Source: Clostridia bacterium (GTDB taxonomy: Bacteria; Bacillota; Clostridia; Oscillospirales; CAG-272). Taken from it: 11,236 nt of DNA. The notes under the pieces were generated by a model. It was not told the origin of the DNA and ran no database searches. It worked only from the letters and a program-made list of their open reading frames with translations. Positions within the stretch are counted from its first letter, which is position 1, and the number at the start of each line of letters is the position of its first letter. The stretch covers positions 1-11,236 of the forward strand of contig CAADYN010000111.1 of NCBI GenBank assembly GCA_900753285.1, in the 5' to 3' direction. Position numbers and translations under genes: made by a program. Below, one piece after another: positions 6,021 to 11,236 of the stretch.

Positions 6021-7013
6021 TTAAATTTTATTAAAATTCTTCCCCTGAAAGCTGTTTCTGCGGTACAGCTCCTTGTCTATCTCGTTCACAACCTCGGTTT
6101 TACGTCTGCTCCACTGCGGTGCAAGAAGCGTGTCTGCCATGCCGTCTCCCGTTATCCTGCCAATCACAGTGTCCGGCGGAAGTATCTCGAGCTGGTCGCA
6201 CACAATGCCGACGTACTCCTCCCTCTCCATCGGACTGTACTCTCCCCTCTCGTACATCTCCCCGAGGACTGTTCCCTTCAAAACGTGCATGAGGTGTATC
6301 TTCACGATATCCGGGTGCAGCTTTGCGGTGTCGGCGGCGCTTTTCAGCATTTCCTCCCGACCTTCCCCCGGCAGACCGTTTATGAGATGCACGGCGACGG
6401 TGAACCTGTTTTTTATAAAAGTATCTGCCGGGAACTCGGCGTTCACTCTGTCGCGCAGTTTTATAAGTCCCTCGTACCCCTCGCAGAACTCGCCATAGGT
6501 ATGACAGCGGTTTATCCTCTCTGCCGTCGCGTCGTTCGTCGTTTGCAAACCCAGCTCCACGGTCAGCGGTATTTTCTCTGCCGTATCGTAAAGCAGCTCG
6601 AGCACATCGTCCCCGAGGCAGTCGGCGCGCGTCGCTATATCGAGCATTACCGCACCCTCGAGTGAAGCGGCAGTGTCGTATATCCCGCGCAGCCTGCCCA
6701 GTTCCCCGTAGGTGTTTGTGTTCGATTGGAGGTACGGAATGAATCCGACGGGCTTCCACTTGCGCGACATTATCTCACAACCGCGTTTGTACTGCTCTTC
6801 TATGCTTTCCCCCACAGCGGAAGACGAGCCGTTCAGACAATATATGCACCCGCCGTGACCTTTTCTTCCGTCAAGATTCGGGCAGGTCGAGCCTATGTCA
6901 AGCGGCACCTTTGCGACCTTTCCGCCGTAGCGTTCCTTCAGATACCAGTCGTAGGTCATGTATCTCTTGTTTGAATCCGAATATTCATATGGGTTTGTGT
7001 CCCGCTGAGCCAT
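6021..7013 (-). CDS. Radical SAM protein, YhcC family
   Basis: This is a 330-residue cytoplasmic radical SAM enzyme of the YhcC type (TIGR01212-like); E. coli YhcC is about 309 long. C44, C56 and C59 in TCPNLDGRKGHGGCIYC should hold the [4Fe-4S] cluster. The spacing C-x11-C-x2-C differs from the canonical CxxxCxxC but is characteristic of this group and similar to Elp3. Further family marks are YLQSNTNTYG, SLEGAVMLDIATRADCL, ELGLQTTN and the HLINGLPGE segment of the barrel. The reaction is not established to my knowledge. I chose ATG at 7011-7013 because GGAGGGG lies 5 bases upstream on the - strand. A GTG ten codons further up is open but has no such site. It is divergent from the aminotransferase gene and convergent with the small gene. 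Confidence 0.92.
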   Translation of the reverse strand: MAQRDTNPYEYSDSNKRYMTYDWYLKERYGGKVAKVPLDIGSTCPNLDGRKGHGGCIYCLNGSSSAVGESIEEQYKRGCEIMSRKWKPVGFIPYLQSNTNTYGELGRLRGIYDTAASLEGAVMLDIATRADCLGDDVLELLYDTAEKIPLTVELGLQTTNDATAERINRCHTYGEFCEGYEGLIKLRDRVNAEFPADTFIKNRFTVAVHLINGLPGEGREEMLKSAADTAKLHPDIVKIHLMHVLKGTVLGEMYERGEYSPMEREEYVGIVCDQLEILPPDTVIGRITGDGMADTLLAPQWSRRKTEVVNEIDKELYRRNSFQGKNFNKI

Positions 7014-7113
7014 ACGCGCCCCTCCCGAGGAAAATATTTGCACAATTATATAATAAAATTCATGCGCATATGAGAATAAAGTGATAAATATTTTGAAATT
7101 TTATTCTACCCTA

Positions 7114-7142
7114 TTGTTTTTCGGGATAAAATGGAATATAAT
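7114..7142 (+). promoter_or_regulatory. Aminotransferase promoter
   Basis: TTGTTT at 7114-7119, a 17-base spacer, and a perfect TATAAT at 7137-7142. Transcription should start near 7149, giving an unusually long 5' leader of about 137 bases before the ATG at 7286. Confidence 0.75.
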
Positions 7143-7148
7143 ATAGTC

Positions 7149-7285
7149 ATGGATTTGCAAGTGAGGCGAAAAAATATTTCACGTTTTCTTTCCCGCTTGC
7201 GTGCGCCGACGATTTTTTTGAATAAATTCAGAGGTGCAAATTCATTTTCTGACAAAAATCTTCACCTTGCAGGAGGAACACAATC
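7149..7285 (+). other. Long structured 5' leader of the aminotransferase gene
   Basis: GCAAGTG (7157-7163) can pair with CGCTTGC (7194-7200), with an A/T-rich inner extension. A run of seven T follows at 7213-7219, too far from the stem for a standard terminator. Closer to the gene, AGGTG (7232-7236) can pair with CACCT (7263-7267), or alternatively TGCAA (7235-7239) with TTGCA (7267-7271). The latter touches the Shine-Dalgarno AGGAGG (7271-7276). It matches no riboswitch class I recognise. Confidence 0.35.
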
Positions 7286-8593
7286 ATGCAGAAAACAGCG
7301 GAAACAAAGTCCTTTTCGGAGATGAGCCCCGAGGAGCTTAAAGCCCTTATCGCAGCGGAGCAGAAGAAGCTCGACCACTGGTCGGACATGGATCTCACTC
7401 TCGACCTCACCCGCGGAAAACCGAATCAGGCGCAACTCGACCTCTCGTCAGGTATGCTGAACATCATAAGCGATCGCGGAGACTGCTTCAGCGCCAGCGG
7501 ACTTGACTGCCGTAACTACGGTATTCTCGACGGACTTCCGGAAACGAAGAAGCTGTTCAGCGACCTCCTCGACATCCCGGCAAAGAACATTCTCGTACTC
7601 GGCAACTCATCGCTCAACGTAATGTACGACACGATAGTCCGCGCAATGCTCTTCGGTGTCGCCGGCGGTCATGAGCCTTGGTGCCGTCAGGGAAGAATCA
7701 AATTTATCTGTCCCTCCCCCGGATATGACAGACACTTCACAATCTGCCGCGAGATGGGCATTGAAATGGTTCCGGTGAAGATGAACGACGACGGTCCCGA
7801 CATGAACGAGGTCTACAACATCGCCTGCTCCGACCCGTCCGTCAAGGGTATGTGGTGTGTTCCGAAGTTCTCCAACCCCGAAGGCATTACATATTCCGAC
7901 GAGGTAGTTGAGCAGATCGCCATGATGAAGCCCGCCGCGCCCGACTTCCGTATTTTCTGGGACAACGCGTATGTTGTTCACGAGCTTTACGACGAAAACG
8001 TGCCTCTCGCGAACATCTTTGAGCTTGCAAAGCAGTACGGCACGGAAGATAATATATTCTACTTCGCGTCGACTTCAAAGATAACGTTCCCCGGCTCCGG
8101 TCTTGCTATAATGGCGGCGTCGGACAAAAACCTCGAGCAGATTCGCCCGATTATCGCAACGCAGACCATCGGCTACGACAAGATAAACCAGATGAGACAC
8201 GTCAAATTCTTCAAGAACGCGGACGGCATAAGAGCGCACATGAGACTCCACGCCGCTATTCTCCGCCCGAAGTTCGAGCTTGTGGAAAACAAATTCGAGG
8301 AAAATCTCGGAGGACTGGGCATAGCTCACTGGACAAAGCCGCGCGGAGGTTATTTCATCAGCCTTTATGTAAACAATGGCTGTGCGAGACGTGTGTACCA
8401 GCTTGCCCGCTCTGTCGGAGTTACGCTCACAACAGCCGGCTCGACATATCCCTACGGACGCGACCCCTACGACGCAAACCTCAGAATCGCGCCCTCCTAT
8501 CCCGAGCTTGACGAGCTTTCACAGGCGATTGAGATACTTTGCTCATGCATAAAAGTAGCGTGCGCGGAGAAGATTCTCAAAGATAACCAGTAA
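7286..8593 (+). CDS. PLP-dependent aminotransferase, aspartate aminotransferase AspT-like
   Basis: This is a 435-residue fold-type I aminotransferase resembling the Corynebacterium AspT-type group (Pfam Asp_aminotransf, PF12897), which transfers the amino group of aspartate to 2-oxoglutarate. Visible active-site residues are N197 in KFSNPEG, D226 and Y229 in FWDNAYVVHE, the PLP-binding lysine K265 in STSKITFPGSGLA, and R400 in ANLRIAP for the substrate carboxylate. The N-terminal part has LTRGKPNQAQLDLS and the substrate-loop motif YGILDGLPE. The length agrees with the family (about 430). ATG 7286 has AGGAGG at 7271-7276, 9 bases upstream. It has its own promoter, long leader and strong terminator, so it is a single-gene unit. 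Substrate specificity is inferred from the family; another acidic or aromatic donor cannot be excluded. Confidence 0.9.
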   Translation: MQKTAETKSFSEMSPEELKALIAAEQKKLDHWSDMDLTLDLTRGKPNQAQLDLSSGMLNIISDRGDCFSASGLDCRNYGILDGLPETKKLFSDLLDIPAKNILVLGNSSLNVMYDTIVRAMLFGVAGGHEPWCRQGRIKFICPSPGYDRHFTICREMGIEMVPVKMNDDGPDMNEVYNIACSDPSVKGMWCVPKFSNPEGITYSDEVVEQIAMMKPAAPDFRIFWDNAYVVHELYDENVPLANIFELAKQYGTEDNIFYFASTSKITFPGSGLAIMAASDKNLEQIRPIIATQTIGYDKINQMRHVKFFKNADGIRAHMRLHAAILRPKFELVENKFEENLGGLGIAHWTKPRGGYFISLYVNNGCARRVYQLARSVGVTLTTAGSTYPYGRDPYDANLRIAPSYPELDELSQAIEILCSCIKVACAEKILKDNQ

Positions 8594-8611
8594 AATTTCA
8601 TCCGAATATGC

Positions 8612-8656
8612 GAAGCCTCCGATTTGCAATATTGTGCAGTCGAGGGCTTCTTTTTT
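8612..8656 (+). terminator. Strong terminator after the aminotransferase gene
   Basis: GAAGCCTCCGAT (8612-8623) pairs with GTCGAGGGCTTC (8639-8650), 12 positions with one mismatch and two wobbles. TGCA/TGCA pairing is possible in the loop, and six T follow (8651-8656). It starts 19 bases after the stop codon. Confidence 0.9.
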
Positions 8657-8668
8657 ACTTGTCCCTTC

Positions 8669-8697
8669 TTGATTTTTCACATCTCATATAGTATAAT
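8669..8697 (+). promoter_or_regulatory. Promoter of the M23-like gene
   Basis: TTGATT at 8669-8674, a 17-base spacer, and TATAAT at 8692-8697. Two further -10-like copies follow at 8700-8705 and 8710-8715 as part of a TAGTATAA repeat. Only the first is spaced correctly from this -35. Confidence 0.75.
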
Positions 8698-8714
8698 AGT
8701 ATAAAATAGTATAA
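8689..8714 (+). repeat. Triple TAGTATAA repeat over the -10 region
   Basis: TAGTATAA occurs at 8689-8696, 8697-8704 and 8707-8714. The first two are directly adjacent and the third follows after two bases. Each contains a -10-like hexamer. Confidence 0.8.
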
Positions 8715-8742
8715 TTATAAGAATTTCAGAAAGGGATTCAGC

Positions 8743-10395
8743 GTGAAAAATAAAATTGTGCTTTGCCTGCTCCTTGTCGCCTGCCTGATCCCGTCGGCTG
8801 TGGCTTATTCGAGCTACCATAGAACTCAGAACGCACCCGTCGATGAAAACAACGCAGTCTCGGTCTCGATTGACGATATAAACGGAAGAAACTACACCCT
8901 CACAAAGGACACTGACGGGGAAAGTGCCGAGCAGATGATAAAATATTTCCTCGGAACGATACAGAACGCGCAGCCCATCGTCGCACTTCCCGACTCTCTC
9001 ATGGGAGAAAAGTTCTTTAAGGTGACAATCTCCACCGGAATAAAGGATGAGGCATACGAATACTACTTCACGACCGACCCGGAGACGTGCTATCTGCGCT
9101 CTGCCGACGGTGCAACCTACAAAATTGCCGCCAAGGACGCGGAGACATTCATAACAAGCGAATACGCCGAGAGCCTGTACGGTGAAGCCGCAATGCCCAC
9201 TCTGACGCTCTCTCACACATACGACATTCAGCCGGACAGCGCGGTTTGGCAGTACAAAAACTACACCGGCTCGTTCGTTGACGCCGACACCTCCTCCCTT
9301 GTATTCGACCACGATGAATCGTACGAGCTTGAAGGCGGACTGGATTTAACATTCGACATCACGCCCGACTTCTGCTCCGTGAAAATAACGGACGACGAGG
9401 GCAATTCGATTTTCGACGGCTCTCTCGCGGACATTTCCACCTACTCCACAAACGACACGGGACACGTCAACGTTGAAGTTATCGCAAGATGGTACGAAGA
9501 CCCTGCGCGTAACTTCTGCGGCGAGCTTGACTACAAATTCTCGTCCCTCGTGACCGCTCCCGCTGAATTCTACCTCGGTCTTACGACAGTTGAAGCCGGA
9601 AAGTTCACCGCGATAACCGCTCTCAACGTCACAAAGCCCGAGAATATCAAATTCACTTCCACCATGGGCGGCGACATCACTCCCGTGTTCTACAAGGCTG
9701 ACGAAAGCACCGCGGTAGGTCTGCTCCCCATCTCGCTTGACATCCCCTCAGGCATATACACCATCACGTTCGTATACGGCGGCACAACTCAGGAAACCAA
9801 CATTACAATAGAAAATGATGGAGAAAAGACCTCGAACTACCAGCTCTCCGACACTATAATCAACACATATCGCACCGAAGCCAACCTCACGGCGTTCTCG
9901 AACACTGTAGAAAAGCTGACTGCGACAGGCTCTTCCGAGAGATATTTTGAAGGCTACTTCCTCGAAGGCATCTCCGGCGACTCCACTCTTCTCCGCGGCT
10001 TCGGCAGACAGATTTATCTCAACGGCAGCTCCACCCCCGCATACCGCAACAACGGCGTTGACTACAGAGCTGCGGCGGGACAGGATGTTGTAGCAGCAAA
10101 CGCGGGCGAAGTGGTTTACGCCTCCTCCGACTGCCTATACGCCGGAAACATGGTCGTAATCGAACACGGCTACGGGCTGAAGACCTGGTACTACAACCTC
10201 GGCTCGATTGACGTCTCTGTTGGGGACAAGGTTGCACGCGGCGACAAGATAGGCACGACGGGCCAGACCGGATTCACGGGAGAAGTCGGCGCGCACATCG
10301 CAATGTCGGTCGGCAGCACGTTCGTCTCCCCCTACGACACATGGCAGGACTCCACCGACCACGGAAAAGTCGTTATCGCGAAGATTGATGAATAA
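8743..10395 (+). CDS. Exported protein with degenerate M23/LytM domain
   Basis: This 550-residue exported protein has an N-terminal signal sequence (MKNKIVLCLLLVACLIPSAV). It could be cut by signal peptidase I after A19-V20-A21, or, because L-V-A-C14 fits a lipobox, be a lipoprotein. Residues about 30-410 are a long β-rich ectodomain with no family I can name; about 285-370 look Ig-like. Residues about 420-535 have the M23 fold pattern: NNGVDYRAAAGQDVVAANAG, VVIEHGYG, SVGDKVARGDKIGTTGQTG, then GEVGAHIAMSV. Of the LytM-type zinc/catalytic set, D440 and H518 remain. N436, N485 and A520 replace the three other histidines, so it is probably a non-catalytic scaffold or cell-wall-binding protein rather than a peptidase. 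GTG 8743 has AAAGGGA at 8730-8736, 6 bases upstream. It has its own promoter. Confidence 0.88.
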   Translation: MKNKIVLCLLLVACLIPSAVAYSSYHRTQNAPVDENNAVSVSIDDINGRNYTLTKDTDGESAEQMIKYFLGTIQNAQPIVALPDSLMGEKFFKVTISTGIKDEAYEYYFTTDPETCYLRSADGATYKIAAKDAETFITSEYAESLYGEAAMPTLTLSHTYDIQPDSAVWQYKNYTGSFVDADTSSLVFDHDESYELEGGLDLTFDITPDFCSVKITDDEGNSIFDGSLADISTYSTNDTGHVNVEVIARWYEDPARNFCGELDYKFSSLVTAPAEFYLGLTTVEAGKFTAITALNVTKPENIKFTSTMGGDITPVFYKADESTAVGLLPISLDIPSGIYTITFVYGGTTQETNITIENDGEKTSNYQLSDTIINTYRTEANLTAFSNTVEKLTATGSSERYFEGYFLEGISGDSTLLRGFGRQIYLNGSSTPAYRNNGVDYRAAAGQDVVAANAGEVVYASSDCLYAGNMVVIEHGYGLKTWYYNLGSIDVSVGDKVARGDKIGTTGQTGFTGEVGAHIAMSVGSTFVSPYDTWQDSTDHGKVVIAKIDE

Positions 10396-10396
10396 C

Positions 10397-10443
10397 GAAT
10401 CGGCATTATTGGTGGCTTAATAGTTTAGAACACCAGCCGATTC
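10397..10443 (+). other. Hairpin immediately after the M23-like gene
   Basis: GAATCGGC (10397-10404) pairs perfectly with GCCGATTC (10436-10443). Inside, TGGTG (10410-10414) pairs with CACCA (10431-10435), with a 5-base bulge on the 5' side. It begins 2 bases after the stop codon. No T run follows, so it is a 3'-end stabiliser or an inefficient terminator rather than a classic one. Confidence 0.6.
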
Positions 10444-10471
10444 TCGAGAATTCCTCTGGCGAGAAATTCTC
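10440..10471. repeat. Adjacent ATTCTC/GAGAAT palindromes
   Basis: ATTCTCGAGAAT (10440-10451) is a perfect 12-bp palindrome. Nine bases later GAGAAATTCTC (10461-10471) is a second inverted repeat with the same half-sites in opposite order. GAGAATT (10446-10452) and AATTCTC (10465-10471) can also form one hairpin. It could be a repressor operator upstream of addB or RNA structure. Confidence 0.6.
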
Positions 10472-10488
10472 CTACATTGGGTGCGTAT

Positions 10489-10518
10489 TTGGCATAGATT
10501 GTCTTAATCTTGTATAAA
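10489..10518 (+). promoter_or_regulatory. Putative addB promoter
   Basis: TTGGCA at 10489-10494, an 18-base spacer, and TATAAA at 10513-10518. Transcription would start near 10525, leaving about 78 bases of leader. The match is moderate. Confidence 0.5.
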
Positions 10519-10539
10519 ATCCCCCCGCAAACTAAAGAT

Positions 10540-10586
10540 AAAACCGTGCGCTTGCTGCCGAATTTCGGTATATTCCGCGCGGTTTT
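10540..10586 (+). terminator. Hairpin just upstream of addB (terminator or leader structure)
   Basis: AAAACCGTGCG (10540-10550) pairs with CGCGCGGTTTT (10576-10586), 11 bp with one wobble. A small inner hairpin GCCGA/TCGGT is possible. Only four T follow, as part of the stem. The structure ends 7 bases before the addB Shine-Dalgarno. If the promoter at 10489 is real, it is a leader element. If not, it is a terminator for the upstream gene. Confidence 0.5.
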
Positions 10587-10602
10587 GTAAATTGAGGTTC
10601 AA

Positions 10603-11236
10603 ATGATTAGATTTATAACCGGACGAAGCGGCAGCGGCAAAAGCGAAACCGTCACCCGCGAGGTCTGCGATCTGATAAACAATACCGGACGCGAAGTTGT
10701 CGTCATCGTCCCCGAGCAGGAAACAGTAGTCTGGGAGATAAAATTCGCCGGACTTCTTAAACCTTCGTCAAACCTGCGCCTTGAAGTGACAAATTTCACA
10801 AATCTCGCGCGTTCCGTATTTCGAGAATATGGTGGACTTGCCGATAGTGTTATCGACGACGGTTCGAGAATCCTCATCATGTGGCGCGCGATGCTCTCCG
10901 TTTGGGACAGTCTCAAGGTCTACAACAATCTTTCCTTACGCGAGGACAGGTGCATTCCGATACTTCTCCGCGCCGTCGACGAGCTGAAAAGCAGCGGAAT
11001 CACTCCCGAAATGGCGGAAAACGCGCTCGAAATGATGTCACGGCAAAATGACGAAAGTGACAGTAAATCCGACGAAGCAAAACCGTCGAAATACGGCAGC
11101 TTCAGCGACAGATTATCGGATGTGACCCTCGTATACGCAGCTTACAACAGCATTCTTCACGAGGACTACATTGACAAGTCCGACCTTGAAACAAAACTTG
11201 CGAAATCCATCGCGGAAAATCCGTACTTCAAGGGAA
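10603..11236 (+). CDS. addB: ATP-dependent nuclease subunit B, 3'-truncated by window edge
   Basis: AddB is one subunit of the AddAB helicase-nuclease that processes double-strand breaks for RecA recombination in Firmicutes, the counterpart of RecBCD. The 211 visible residues start MIRFITGRSGSGKSE, with GRSGSGKS as the Walker A loop typical of AddB. VVVIVPEQETVVWE and VTNFTNLARSVF follow, matching the conserved early segments of the family. The rest (about 1,100 residues in typical members), including the C-terminal nuclease domain and its four-Cys iron-sulfur cluster, lies outside the window. ATG 10603 is preceded by GAGGT at 10594-10598. The frame is open to the end with no stop. addA is expected directly downstream but is not visible. 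An unusually Asp/Ser/Lys-rich stretch lies near residues 149-166 (RQNDESDSKSDEAKPSK), probably a surface loop. Confidence 0.9.
   Translation, partial: MIRFITGRSGSGKSETVTREVCDLINNTGREVVVIVPEQETVVWEIKFAGLLKPSSNLRLEVTNFTNLARSVFREYGGLADSVIDDGSRILIMWRAMLSVWDSLKVYNNLSLREDRCIPILLRAVDELKSSGITPEMAENALEMMSRQNDESDSKSDEAKPSKYGSFSDRLSDVTLVYAAYNSILHEDYIDKSDLETKLAKSIAENPYFKG

Noticed and set aside
7057..7075. Imperfect palindrome around ATGCGCAT near the radical SAM start region
   Set aside because: Only the 8-bp core is exact, and no promoter for the - strand gene could be placed around it with confidence. Too weak to call an operator.
7201..7220. Possible attenuator with T7 run in the aminotransferase leader
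   Set aside because: The bases directly before the T run form at best a 3-bp stem, and the better stem (7157-7200) ends 12 bases too early for intrinsic termination.
7131..7325. Upstream ORF in the aminotransferase leader (ATG 7131 or ATG 7149)
   Set aside because: No ribosome-binding site precedes either ATG. The first overlaps the -10 region and the frame overlaps the aminotransferase start. No run of regulatory codons suggests a leader peptide.
8677..9312. Antisense open frame of 211 codons over the 5' half of the M23-like gene
   Set aside because: It lies opposite a gene with signal peptide, promoter and ribosome site, has no family features, and runs through the promoter region of that gene. 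Long antisense frames are common here because of codon bias.

Overview
The window reads as a piece of core chromosome from a Gram-positive bacterium of the Clostridia, probably an uncultured gut member of the Oscillospirales/Eubacteriales type. This placement is inferred from family composition: RNase Y, AddB (the Firmicutes AddAB recombination nuclease), a secG-rnr pair, a DAO-Rieske oxidoreductase of the YhfW type, and near-consensus sigma-A promoters and Rho-independent terminators on a background of roughly half G+C. I see no IS elements, phage genes, CRISPR array, tRNA or rRNA.

Layout. 1-1238 (+) is the 3' part of rny (RNase Y). A shared bidirectional terminator (1249-1298) separates it from a convergent FAD/Rieske oxidoreductase (1300-2718, -). 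From a divergent intergenic region, secG (2905-3279, +) is transcribed from an extended -10 promoter, with its own terminator. rnr (3389-5677, +) follows with a TTG start. Between rnr and the next gene lies a free-standing small transcription unit: a near-perfect promoter at 5749-5777, a 35-codon membrane-peptide ORF at 5813-5920 and a strong terminator at 5934-5978. A YhcC-type radical SAM gene (6021-7013, -) converges on it. An aminotransferase gene (7286-8593, +) sits between a leader of about 137 nt and a strong terminator. Next come a secreted protein with a degenerate M23/LytM domain (8743-10395, +) and a structured intergenic region (10396-10602). The last gene is the 5' part of addB (10603 to the end, +).

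How the genes fit together. Two RNA-decay enzymes (RNase Y and RNase R) flank the translocon subunit SecG. The rest are mostly single-gene units, each with its own promoter and terminator, rather than one operon. The usual Bacilli partner smpB does not follow rnr.

No multi-gene novel system is visible. The most interesting item is the unlisted 35-residue membrane peptide with its own promoter and terminator. Next are the SecG tail of seven D/E-T-T-A repeats, the M23 domain that has lost most of its zinc and catalytic histidines, the unusual N-terminus of RNase R, and the palindrome- and hairpin-rich region before addB.
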